From IMG/VR virus record IMGVR_UViG_3300027749_000512, positions 1 to 22,220 of that record: a DNA stretch of 22,220 bases; one strand, written 5' to 3'. The position numbers and the translations under genes are program-made. How positions within the stretch are numbered: position 1 is the first letter of the stretch; each line of letters opens with the position of its first letter. Positions 13,561 through 20,822 of this stretch are shown here, piece after piece. This stretch comes from a virus. The notes beneath the pieces are model-generated. The model ran no database searches. It was not told the origin of the DNA and saw nothing but the letters and a program-made list of their open reading frames with translations.

Positions 13561-13581
13561 TGTAATACTCCTTAGTTGTTT

Positions 13582-13612
13582 AAGCCTCGGCACCCACCGA
13601 GGCTTTTTTTTT
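13582..13612 (+). terminator. Strong rightward terminator inside the leftward replication operon
   Basis: AAGCCTCGG (13582-13590), loop CACCCA and CCGAGGCTT (13597-13605) make a perfect 9-bp stem, and T continues without break to 13612. The T run is present only in the rightward direction, opposite to both flanking genes. In leftward mRNA it is a stable hairpin between the polymerase stop and the primase ribosome site, without a U tail. Confidence 0.8.
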
Positions 13613-15506
13613 AGCCTTTACCGTATCTGCTCATTGTGCTGATCTCAACGTCTAGGGGTAGCCCCTGCGCCCACGGCGGGGGCGTACACATGACTTTTCT
13701 TAACTCATCTTCGACCTTTTCGGGCTGATCTGTTTCGATAACAATTTCGTCGTGGACGTGTAGGACGACATTATCCAACTGGCGAAGGGCGTAGCGCAAA
13801 ACGTCGTTGGCGCACGCTTGGGTAATGTTCTCACACGCAAGCCCCCGCCAAAGTCGTGCGCGTGGCCATTCTCTGGCGTCAGCGGCGGGTTTCCATGCTG
13901 CTTTGGCGTAACTGATTCCATCTTCTTCTATTTTTGCGAATGGGTAACAGAGGATGCGACCCGAGGGTAAAGCGTACCATAGATGCTGACCATCAAACAT
14001 ATAGGTGACACGCCCTGCGACGATTTCTTTGCTCTTATTTCGCATAGCGATCATGTAGCCGGTTTCTAGCTCTTGCCAATACCTGACGGCCCATTGGTTA
14101 GCACGGCGCCAGGCGTCAACCGTGCGCTGCGCGTCCGACTCGGTCATGGTCAACCCGTAGGCTCGACCCATAGCAGAAAACGCGCCTATACCACCACCAA
14201 ACCCGCACGCAAGAATTGCGACCTTACCGATCTGACGCTGATCAGGGGTAACGTCCGACTCGGGTATCTTATACATGGCAGCGGCTTCACGCACATAAAT
14301 GTCGCGGCCCGATCGGAACACGTCTAGCACGTCATCGCCTCGGCCTGACAACCACGGGGTCATACGCGCCTCAATCTGACTCCAATCGGCAACGACTAAG
14401 GACTTGCCCTTGGCCGGTATGATCGCGGGGCGGAGCATCCCTTTCAGGACGTCTGTGACCCTTTTACCAAACTGGGGAACGATGGGGTGTCCTTGAACCA
14501 TGCTCGCTCTAACAGACTCGGGCGCTTTGGCGCACTTGCGCGTGAAGTTGTGTACTTGGGCACCGTAGGACGACGCGCGACCTGTTGCGCTGCCTCCCGC
14601 AAAGACGAACGCGCCTCGGACTCGAAAGTCCTCCATATCTGCCAGATCGCGTAAACGTGAGAACTTTGCGACCGACGACGCCCATAGATCGTCGGCACAT
14701 TGGATAACCTGCTCAACGTCGGGCGGTAGGTCTGCCGCGAGTAAGTTTGCGCGAACGCGCTTGTCAATCGAATACTTTCCATCTTCTATCTCCATTAGTT
14801 TTAAAGTTTGGGAATCCAACCGTTCTTTGACCCATTCACGCATTTTCGGGCTGCGGACTGACGTGATTTCGCCATTGGTGACGTCTCGGACAATGGACTG
14901 AATTTCCTTGAGTTCCGTTGCCGCGTAAAGGATAGCTGCGCGGGCAAGAGGCACGTCCACCAAGACGCCTCGATCGTTGATCCTTTCGTTAATTTGGTAG
15001 TCATGTAATTCCTCATCTGATAAAGGTCTAAGGCTTTGGCTGACGGCGCGCATTGCACGGACGTCTTGCTCACAGTATTGCACCATTTCACGCATCAATG
15101 CGGGGTCATCTTTAAAGGGCGGCACACACAATGCCCTAATTAACTGCGCGCCGCGGTAATCCTTACGCATACTGGCACCGGCAAAGCGTCCTGCGTCTTC
15201 AAGGCTACCAGGCGCACAGTTCGCTCGGGCTTGTGTTGCGGTGCAGTAAAACTGCTCAAGCTCAAAGTTGATCTGTAAGACGTACCAAAAAATCAGGCGC
15301 TCAAAGGCTGCGTTGTGGGCGTAGATCAGACCGGTATGGTTGCGTACACGTTGGGGGAAGGGGCCGTTAACCCAAGTCTGTACGTCTTCATCATCGAAGG
15401 CGTAACTCATGCACAAGACATCGGTCGTTGCGTCTTGCGCGTAGTTGTACACGCCATGCTTCTTTAGGTCACAATGACTACGCGTTTCAAAGTCAACCCA
15501 TAGCAT
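13611..15506 (-). CDS. Family A DNA polymerase with proofreading exonuclease
   Basis: From the ATG at 15506 it encodes 631 aa; a GTG at 15527 adds seven residues and is an alternative. The 3'-5' exonuclease shows DFETRS (Asp5, Glu7), HNAAFE (from His64; Asn65, Glu69) and YCEQD (Tyr144, Asp148). The polymerase has motif A DWSQIEAR (Asp374), motif B RQIGKVAILACGFG (Arg424, Lys428) and motif C HVHDE (His585-Glu587 with Asp586). Leu432 stands at the place of E. coli Pol I Phe762 and Taq Phe667. No 5'-3' exonuclease domain is present, as usual in phages. The start lies inside the end of the 260-aa gene (14-bp overlap), so translation is probably coupled. It should copy phage DNA with the primase-helicase downstream and perhaps the clamp at 9318. 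Confidence 0.93.
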   Translation of the reverse strand: MLWVDFETRSHCDLKKHGVYNYAQDATTDVLCMSYAFDDEDVQTWVNGPFPQRVRNHTGLIYAHNAAFERLIFWYVLQINFELEQFYCTATQARANCAPGSLEDAGRFAGASMRKDYRGAQLIRALCVPPFKDDPALMREMVQYCEQDVRAMRAVSQSLRPLSDEELHDYQINERINDRGVLVDVPLARAAILYAATELKEIQSIVRDVTNGEITSVRSPKMREWVKERLDSQTLKLMEIEDGKYSIDKRVRANLLAADLPPDVEQVIQCADDLWASSVAKFSRLRDLADMEDFRVRGAFVFAGGSATGRASSYGAQVHNFTRKCAKAPESVRASMVQGHPIVPQFGKRVTDVLKGMLRPAIIPAKGKSLVVADWSQIEARMTPWLSGRGDDVLDVFRSGRDIYVREAAAMYKIPESDVTPDQRQIGKVAILACGFGGGIGAFSAMGRAYGLTMTESDAQRTVDAWRRANQWAVRYWQELETGYMIAMRNKSKEIVAGRVTYMFDGQHLWYALPSGRILCYPFAKIEEDGISYAKAAWKPAADAREWPRARLWRGLACENITQACANDVLRYALRQLDNVVLHVHDEIVIETDQPEKVEDELRKVMCTPPPWAQGLPLDVEISTMSRYGKG

Positions 15507-16275
15507 ATTGCTTACGGATTTTGCCACCCGCCCCTGCGTTAATGACCGCTGCGTTCACCCATATTTTGCTGCCAGTTGACAGACGTCTTATATGACCCCG
15601 CCGCAAGTGTTCGCGCGGGCTGCGGTGACTACCTCCCGCGTGGCCGTTGCCGGTGCCCGCTGGGCGGTCAATGGTCAGCACATGGTACTCATCAAAGGGT
15701 AACGCACCAAGCGTTTTGCTAGGTTTGCGAATAGGTAATTTTTCGGTGTGTACATTGCTACACGCCAACGCGTTAAGAAAATTAAGTAATGTACTGGCGG
15801 CGACCCCCGACAATACCCCCGTAAATTCTTTATGTTCATCTTCCGTTACGTCAAGACGTTGTAAATTAAAACTTACCTCGCCATCCGCGTCATAACGCAT
15901 AAAATTTGTTTTAGGTAGCGTTACAATTCCAAGAGGCATCCAAAGTTCATCTACGCCTGCCCAAACACATACAACTAACTTTGTTTCAAATTCCACCGCA
16001 TAGACAACCATTTTTTTTATTTGGGCGTGGATAAGAGCAAATTCTAAAACAATAGATTCATAGGGCAAATGTAATTCGGTAATATCATTAAGTCCTTTTA
16101 ATTTTGGGTCTTCTATAATTTTGCCGTCTACAGGTAAAGTAAATTTAACGGCTGAATTTAAACCCTTTAGCAGCACATCTAAAGGCATTTTAGGAAATTC
16201 TTTTTTGGTGTAATCGCGCCAAGACGATTTGGCATATGATTTTTTAATCTGACGACAAAAATTTAATGGTTCCAT
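15493..16275 (-). CDS. Two-part conserved phage protein of unknown function, 260 aa
   Basis: This encodes 260 aa. Residues 1-185 are Lys-rich and encoded by clearly AT-rich DNA; they look like a mixed alpha/beta domain that I do not recognise. Residues of about 190-260 are encoded by GC-rich DNA and contain PFDEYHVLTIDRP, then GSHRSPREHLRRGHIRRLSTG and IWVNAAVINAG. That His/Arg-rich module (H-x-S-P-R-x-H-x-R-R-G-H) recurs at the C-terminus of varied phage proteins in my experience, with no defined role, though nucleic-acid contact is plausible. CTAAGGT lies upstream of the ATG. The 3' end overlaps the polymerase gene. The position beside polymerase suggests a replication-linked role. Confidence 0.75.
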   Translation of the reverse strand: MEPLNFCRQIKKSYAKSSWRDYTKKEFPKMPLDVLLKGLNSAVKFTLPVDGKIIEDPKLKGLNDITELHLPYESIVLEFALIHAQIKKMVVYAVEFETKLVVCVWAGVDELWMPLGIVTLPKTNFMRYDADGEVSFNLQRLDVTEDEHKEFTGVLSGVAASTLLNFLNALACSNVHTEKLPIRKPSKTLGALPFDEYHVLTIDRPAGTGNGHAGGSHRSPREHLRRGHIRRLSTGSKIWVNAAVINAGAGGKIRKQYAMG

Positions 16276-16299
16276 TTGACTCTACCTTAGTTTATAGGT

Positions 16300-16373
16300 G
16301 GGGGCGTTGATTTGGCCGTTACTAACTGTGCGCCCAAAGAAAACGCGCGCTTACGGCATCCTCAACCGCCCCC
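16300..16373. repeat. Nested inverted repeats in the intercistronic gap
   Basis: GGGGGCGTTGA (16300-16310) pairs with TCAA-CGCCCCC (16362-16373) with one bulged base. Inside it GCCGT (16315-16319) pairs with ACGGC (16353-16357), and an inner GC-rich pair lies at 16328-16333 with 16345-16350 (one weak pair). The 103-base gap holds no gene, so a folded RNA leader for the 260-aa gene, or a protein site, is possible. Confidence 0.45.
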
Positions 16374-16378
16374 TAACC

Positions 16379-17017
16379 TTATGCGCCGCGACGACGACGT
16401 GCGGGTGGTGCCTCAACAGCAGATGCTACAGGTGAAGTGTCAGGCTCAACTTCAGCCTCCTCACCATCCATTGACACCCAAGACTGAATGTCAAACAACG
16501 GTGTGAAGATACGGCCATAAGACTTGTGTTGGTAGTGTTCCTTTTTGAGCAACACCACGGGCACAGGTTTGCTCGGGTCTTTGTCTACGGCCTCTGCGAT
16601 GGCCACAGCCAAGGTCTGTACGCCACGCTTACCACCCGCTGATGTGGTGGTATACCGCGCTTCCAAACCCTTGTCTTCGCCTGACAAACACTTAATAGAC
16701 ATACCGACTTGCGTTTCCCAACCTTTCTTGGCTTGGGGTGGCGCATCATCAGTTTCAGGCAATGGGTCGCTTACGCTCACCATCTTTTCGCCGAGAACTT
16801 CCCCATCACCCCACGCAATATAGCCGTGGACAAACGAGAAAGGATTGACTGCCCACGTCGAACCTTCTTCGACTTCGGTTTGGTCAGCACCAAAGACCCA
16901 GTGGCCGGTCTTGTCCATCTTGACGATCACAACACCGGTCGGGCCCACTTCGGCTTGGATAGTACGCAGAGCTGTACTGAGAGACTTTACTTGCGGTAGA
17001 TTAGCTAAGTTAAACAT
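16379..17017 (-). CDS. Replication-module protein, possible single-strand DNA-binding protein, 212 aa
   Basis: This encodes 212 aa. Visible segments are GPTGVVIVKMDKTGHWVFGAD, WAVNPFSFVHGYIAWGDGEV, AKKGWETQVGMSIKCLSGEDK and VVLLKKEHYQHKSYGRIFTP. The many short strands and aromatic or basic residues would suit an OB-type fold. In related phage replication cassettes the gene between the DUF2800 nuclease and the polymerase is a single-strand-binding protein (DUF2815), and this gene occupies that slot; that is the only basis for the idea. Unlike bacterial SSB it ends in a basic ARRRRGA tail, not an acidic tip. AAGG lies about eight bases upstream of the ATG. Confidence 0.65.
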   Translation of the reverse strand: MFNLANLPQVKSLSTALRTIQAEVGPTGVVIVKMDKTGHWVFGADQTEVEEGSTWAVNPFSFVHGYIAWGDGEVLGEKMVSVSDPLPETDDAPPQAKKGWETQVGMSIKCLSGEDKGLEARYTTTSAGGKRGVQTLAVAIAEAVDKDPSKPVPVVLLKKEHYQHKSYGRIFTPLFDIQSWVSMDGEEAEVEPDTSPVASAVEAPPARRRRGA

Positions 17018-17029
17018 TTAGAGTACCTT

Positions 17030-18112
17030 TTAGAGTAGTTTTAGGTTAGCGAGTTGCTTACCTAGGTCGACAAGCGCTGGCCGTGGATCAGACTCCGCAG
17101 CCAACGTACTGCCCGAACTGACCGATACAGCAAGGTCAGACGGAAATTTCTTTTTGCCGATTAACTTCTCGGCTTGAGCGACAGAGATTAACTTACTTTC
17201 GTAAGCCTTGTCACCCAATAATTCAACTGCGTATTCGTCTTTGATCCATTGACGGGTGCCGCGCTTGGCAACCAACTTCCAACCAGGCACTTTTACATTT
17301 TTCTCAAGCATATCATGTGCGAGCACGCGCACACTATCAATCCACTCTTCAAGCAATTCAATCTGCGACAAATAATCGCTTAATTGAGTTGCATCAACAC
17401 GCGCAAGCGCAGTTTTCAACGCACGATCAACAGCACCGGTGACCATCGGGCAAGTAGGCTTGGCCGCGCACCATCGGCAATGCTCACCACTTGACATCTT
17501 AGTGCGTGGGCCGTTAACCGCAGCGATCAAGTCAAATTCAAACTCGGCAATGCGTTTAGGCGTTGTTACCCAACGCTTAATCATCGGCGGTTGGACAATG
17601 ATGATTTCAATTTCGTCAACATCATCAAACACCCACGCAGTTTCCGGTGTACGCATGGCGGCAGCAGCGTAAAACATCCCTTGGTAATTCTCAGTTGCCT
17701 CGACAGCCACGCCGTTGCCAAACTTCCAATCTAAGACAATGGCTCGATTACCAATCCGACCAAGCAAATCAGCACTACCAAACACGCCTGGCAGCAGATC
17801 GCCAAAGTTGACGCTACTTTCCACAGCAAATTCCATTTCTTTGGTTGGGTCAATTTCATCCAATGCCGCAAGCGCCACAGCAATCTTATCATCGTACAAC
17901 TCCTGAGTAAGCGTGATGCCTTCGTGGATCATACCAATGACGTCAGTCGTTTTGCAGTCAAGGATTTGGCTAATGGCGTCGTGTAGCAACGTGCCTTCGT
18001 CAGCAAACTTACTAGACGGCAGTTTGGGCATCTTGGCAACCAAGTCAATTGAGGCTGGGCAGTTAATGACGCGCTTGGCGGTCGAGCCGCCGACGATAGT
18101 TGAGTGATTCAT
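17030..18112 (-). CDS. DUF2800-like Cas4/RecB-family nuclease
   Basis: This encodes 360 aa. The PD-(D/E)XK nuclease signature is visible: EGTLLH (Glu39, His44), FGSADLL (Asp115), IVLDWKFG (Asp128, Lys130) and ENYQ (Gln144). Cys18 in VINCPAS together with Cys212, Cys215 and Cys221 (HCRWCAAKPTCP) forms the one-plus-three Cys layout that holds a 4Fe-4S cluster in Cas4 and AddB nucleases. DUF2800 proteins are regular members of phage replication and recombination cassettes, where they probably trim DNA ends. The start overlaps the previous stop as ATGA. A metal-cluster claim rests on the Cys pattern only. Confidence 0.87.
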   Translation of the reverse strand: MNHSTIVGGSTAKRVINCPASIDLVAKMPKLPSSKFADEGTLLHDAISQILDCKTTDVIGMIHEGITLTQELYDDKIAVALAALDEIDPTKEMEFAVESSVNFGDLLPGVFGSADLLGRIGNRAIVLDWKFGNGVAVEATENYQGMFYAAAAMRTPETAWVFDDVDEIEIIIVQPPMIKRWVTTPKRIAEFEFDLIAAVNGPRTKMSSGEHCRWCAAKPTCPMVTGAVDRALKTALARVDATQLSDYLSQIELLEEWIDSVRVLAHDMLEKNVKVPGWKLVAKRGTRQWIKDEYAVELLGDKAYESKLISVAQAEKLIGKKKFPSDLAVSVSSGSTLAAESDPRPALVDLGKQLANLKLL

Positions 18113-18417
18113 TTTGACACCTCAATAGCCAACAGGCTTTGTAATTGATCTTCAAGGCGTTGCACTTTAACTTGCGCGTCAGCTTTGACGCCTTGCAATT
18201 CTGCGCGTAACGATACGATTTTGTTGTCAATCAACTGGTCGCGGTTGATCAGATCAAACTCGATCGTTGCCGTGCCGATCTTGGTATAGCCATTAGATGC
18301 CATGTCAAGGTTCGTAAACGATACGCTATCAACAAGCTGTTCGCCTGTGGCGTTTACTATTTCTTCTGGTGAGAGGCGGCTGTGCTTGGTGAGCCAAGCA
18401 ATGATGGTAACTTTCAT
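18109..18417 (-). CDS. Hypothetical protein with C-terminal coiled coil, 102 aa
   Basis: This first gene of the leftward replication operon encodes 102 aa. Residues 1-55 have mixed strands (MKVTIIAWLTKHSRLSPEEI, then TKIGTATIEFDLI). Residues 57-100 read as a coiled coil with regular Leu, Ile and Val spacing (QLIDNKIVSLRAELQGV and RLEDQLQSLLAIEV). I do not recognise the family. It follows the shared promoter leader with a start codon at the same distance as the 8556 gene. No strong ribosome site is seen (GGAC in the leader). The end overlaps the nuclease gene by ATGA, suggesting linked production. Confidence 0.75.
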   Translation of the reverse strand: MKVTIIAWLTKHSRLSPEEIVNATGEQLVDSVSFTNLDMASNGYTKIGTATIEFDLINRDQLIDNKIVSLRAELQGVKADAQVKVQRLEDQLQSLLAIEVSK

Positions 18418-18450
18418 TTTGTGTAGTCCAATTTAGTTTAGAGAGATTTA

Positions 18451-18456
18451 ATTGTA
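18451..18456 (-). promoter_or_regulatory. -10 box of the leftward replication operon
   Basis: The minus strand reads TACAAT, followed by a leader that matches the 8516-8558 leader at 37 of 43 positions. The -35 region is weak, with TAGCAC 15 bp upstream as the nearest relative of the TTGCAC seen in the other promoter. It overlaps the -35 of the rightward promoter. Confidence 0.6.
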
Positions 18457-18481
18457 CACGATTTTTTGCTTGTGCTATACT
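18452..18481 (+). promoter_or_regulatory. Rightward promoter for the PAPS-like/VRR-NUC/SNF2 operon
   Basis: TTGTAC (18452-18457), an 18-bp spacer and TATACT (18476-18481, five of six consensus bases) precede the ATG at 18505. AAAGGAG (18492-18498) is a strong ribosome site six bases from that start. The -35 overlaps the -10 of the leftward promoter, so polymerase binding on the two strands should compete. Confidence 0.6.
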
Positions 18482-18504
18482 TTTTTACATCAAAGGAGAA
18501 ATAA

Positions 18505-19269
18505 ATGCGAAAACTAGTTTGGTTTAGCTGCGGCGCGGCATCAGCGGTAGCTGCCAAGATGGCTGTCGATAAGTACCCCGACTGCGAGGTGTTGTACTGC
18601 GACACGTTGGCTTACGAACACCCCGACAATATGCGCTTTCTGAACGACGTTGCCAAGTGGATCGGTAAAGAAATTAAGTTATTGAAATCAGCCAAGTACG
18701 CTGACATTTTTGATGTGTTTGATAAGACAGGCTGGCTGATCGGCGTGGGTGGTGCGCGTTGCACAACTGAACTTAAAAAGAATGTGCGCAAACTGTACGA
18801 GCGTCCTGATGACTTGCACATTTTTGGGTTGACCAAAGACGAAGCTGTGCGCATAGACCGCTTTGAAGACCAAAACTCAGACGTCAAAGTCGAGTGGATA
18901 TTGAACGACACCACTAAGAAAGATTGTTACCGCATCATTCAAGAGGCCGGTATTGAACTGCCTACGATGTACAAGTTGGGATACAACAACAACAATTGCA
19001 TTGGCTGCGTCAAAGGTCAAGCGGGTTACTGGAACAAGATTCGTGTGGACTTTCCAGAGGCGTTTGACCGCATGGCCAAGCAAGAACGCAAGATGGGCGT
19101 GGCGATTAACAAGTCATACGCCGGTGACAAGAAACGCAAACGTGTGTTCTTAGACGAACTAGACCCCAAAGCGGGGCGTGATGTGCCATTGCCAGACATT
19201 GAGTGCGGTGCTATTTGCATTACGCCTGAGCAGAAGTTTGAGACGGTGTCGCGCTATGAAGGAATCTGA
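18505..19269 (+). CDS. PAPS-reductase-like PP-loop protein
   Basis: This encodes 254 aa. The PP-loop SCGAASA (8-14) binds the phosphates of ATP or an adenylyl group in PAPS reductases and N-type ATP pyrophosphatases. VLYCDTL and the EHPDN segment follow as in this family. GARCTTELKK (83-92) and NCIGCVKGQAGYWNKIR (Cys165, Cys168) are typical of phage PAPS-reductase-like proteins, and two more Cys lie near the end (ECGAIC). The real reaction is unknown for the phage group. Options include sulfur transfer or adenylation, and relation to DNA phosphorothioation (DndC) is only a family-level possibility because no other dnd gene is here. AAAGGAG precedes the ATG. It heads an operon with a nuclease and a helicase. 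Confidence 0.85.
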   Translation: MRKLVWFSCGAASAVAAKMAVDKYPDCEVLYCDTLAYEHPDNMRFLNDVAKWIGKEIKLLKSAKYADIFDVFDKTGWLIGVGGARCTTELKKNVRKLYERPDDLHIFGLTKDEAVRIDRFEDQNSDVKVEWILNDTTKKDCYRIIQEAGIELPTMYKLGYNNNNCIGCVKGQAGYWNKIRVDFPEAFDRMAKQERKMGVAINKSYAGDKKRKRVFLDELDPKAGRDVPLPDIECGAICITPEQKFETVSRYEGI

Positions 19270-19534
19270 GGTTGAGCATTATTTTAAATGGGCGGTCGAA
19301 CGCGCAGGGGGCAAGACGTACAAGTTTACGTCGCCAAGCCACCGAGGCGTAGCTGATCGTATAGCGTGTTTGCCCAATGGGGCGACATGGTTTGTAGAGT
19401 TAAAAACCAAGGGGGGTCGATTGTCAGAATTACAAAAAATTTTTGCCGCCGACATGGCTAAATTAAATCAAAACTACACAACACTATGGACTAAGGAACA
19501 AGTAGATGCTTACATTACGACCTTATCAGACTGA
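19256..19534 (+). CDS. VRR-NUC domain nuclease
   Basis: This encodes 92 aa from the ATG at 19256; the frame is open upstream, but earlier starts would lie deep in the previous gene. The whole protein is one VRR-NUC domain: SEVEHYFKWAVERAGG (conserved first Glu helix), HRGVADRIACLPNG (Asp34), FVELKTKGGRLSELQ (Glu48, Lys50, Gln60). These are the PD-(D/E)XK catalytic residues. Stand-alone phage VRR-NUC enzymes act as structure-selective nucleases and may resolve branched DNA before packaging. It overlaps the PP-loop gene by 14 bp and the helicase gene by 29 bp, so the three are tightly coupled. Confidence 0.9.
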   Translation: MKESEVEHYFKWAVERAGGKTYKFTSPSHRGVADRIACLPNGATWFVELKTKGGRLSELQKIFAADMAKLNQNYTTLWTKEQVDAYITTLSD

Positions 19535-20822
19535 GGCAGCAGCCTTCCTCGGCACACACGACCGCGCTATGGTATTAGCGCCTGTGGGCGCGGGTAAGAC
19601 GGCGATTACATTGACCGCTATGCAAGCCTCACCCGTGCGCCGTTGGCTTGTACTAGCGCCCAAGCGGGTCGCCACAAGCGTATGGCCAGCCGAGGCGCGT
19701 AAGTGGGCACCCGACCTTGACATAGCCGTGTGCGTGGGTACGCCTATGCAACGCTTACTGGCGCTTAATTCTGACGCGCGCGTTGTGGTAACCAATTACG
19801 ACAATCTGCAATGGCTGGCTCAAGAGTATTTAGACTTTGACGGGATTGTGTTTGACGAACTGACACGGCTAAAGAACCCCTCGGGCGCACGGTTCAAGGC
19901 GCTGCTTAAAGTTATTGAGCCCATGACTGTGCGGTGGGGCCTGACCGGATCGTTTACCTCTAACGGCTTAGAAGACGTATTTGGGCAATGCAAGATCGTT
20001 GACCAATCGCTGCTCGGGCGTAGCAAGGGTGCCTTTATGCAGACCTACTTTGTGCTGATAAACCCCGAGTACGGCGAGTGGATGCCAAGGCCACACGCGC
20101 TACGCAATGTGATGGAGCGTATCAAACCGGCGACTTACTTGCTTGAGGCAGGTGAGTACGCTGACAAGTTGCCGCCCTGCCACACCGTTGAGATGCGCTG
20201 TGACATGGACATGACGCAGTACAAGGAAATGAAGAAAGAGTTTGTGCTGCGCTTTGGTGATGTACAGATCGCCGCAATTAACGCAGGTGTCGTGACAGGC
20301 AAACTGCAACAGATGGCGTCAGGCTTTATCTATCACACCGACACATGGGCGGGTGAGAAGAGTTTTATCACCACGTCCACCGGCATCTGGATGAGCCACC
20401 ACAAGTTTGATTTGTTAGATGATTTACTAGAGGAGAACCAACGTGCCAACACCATCATTGCCTACACCTACAAAGAAGAACTTGCTGAACTCAAGCGCAG
20501 ATACCCCCACGCCATCACCCTTGACGACGCAAACGCAATTGAGCGCTGGAATGCGGGAAAAGTGGAGTTGCTACTTGTCCACCCCAAGTCAGCAGGCCAC
20601 GGGCTTAACTTGCAACACGGCGGTTGCCGGATGGTCTTTTTGTCATTGCCTTGGAGTCTTGAACTCTACGAACAGACCGTAGGGCGTATCCACCGCTCGG
20701 GGCAACAGCACGACGTGTGGGTCTATGTACTACTCACCGACGATACCGTCGATGAGAAAATTTGGTCAGCGTTGCACGACAAGCGTGCGTTGTCTGACAT
20801 AGCCTTGGAGGCGTTGAAATGA
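19506..20822 (+). CDS. SNF2-family DNA helicase/translocase
   Basis: This encodes 438 aa. The superfamily 2 motifs are in order: PVGAGKT (Walker A, 26-32), VLAPKR (motif Ia), FDELTRLKNP (motif II, 116-125, with DELT in place of the usual DEAH), LTGS (motif III, 146-149), GHGLNLQ (motif V) and QTVGRIHRSGQ (motif VI, 390-400). The QxxGRxxRxGQ form is typical of SNF2 proteins. It lacks accessory domains and is of the short phage type, usually found right after VRR-NUC in phage replication cassettes. It probably moves along duplex DNA to help replication or recombination. AAGGA precedes the ATG, which lies within the VRR-NUC gene end. Confidence 0.92.
   Translation: MLTLRPYQTEAAAFLGTHDRAMVLAPVGAGKTAITLTAMQASPVRRWLVLAPKRVATSVWPAEARKWAPDLDIAVCVGTPMQRLLALNSDARVVVTNYDNLQWLAQEYLDFDGIVFDELTRLKNPSGARFKALLKVIEPMTVRWGLTGSFTSNGLEDVFGQCKIVDQSLLGRSKGAFMQTYFVLINPEYGEWMPRPHALRNVMERIKPATYLLEAGEYADKLPPCHTVEMRCDMDMTQYKEMKKEFVLRFGDVQIAAINAGVVTGKLQQMASGFIYHTDTWAGEKSFITTSTGIWMSHHKFDLLDDLLEENQRANTIIAYTYKEELAELKRRYPHAITLDDANAIERWNAGKVELLLVHPKSAGHGLNLQHGGCRMVFLSLPWSLELYEQTVGRIHRSGQQHDVWVYVLLTDDTVDEKIWSALHDKRALSDIALEALK

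Noticed and set aside
18505-19269. DNA phosphorothioation (dnd) system
   Set aside because: Only a DndC-like superfamily PP-loop gene is present; no dndA, dndB, dndD or dndE partner is in the window, so it is kept as a possibility and not called.
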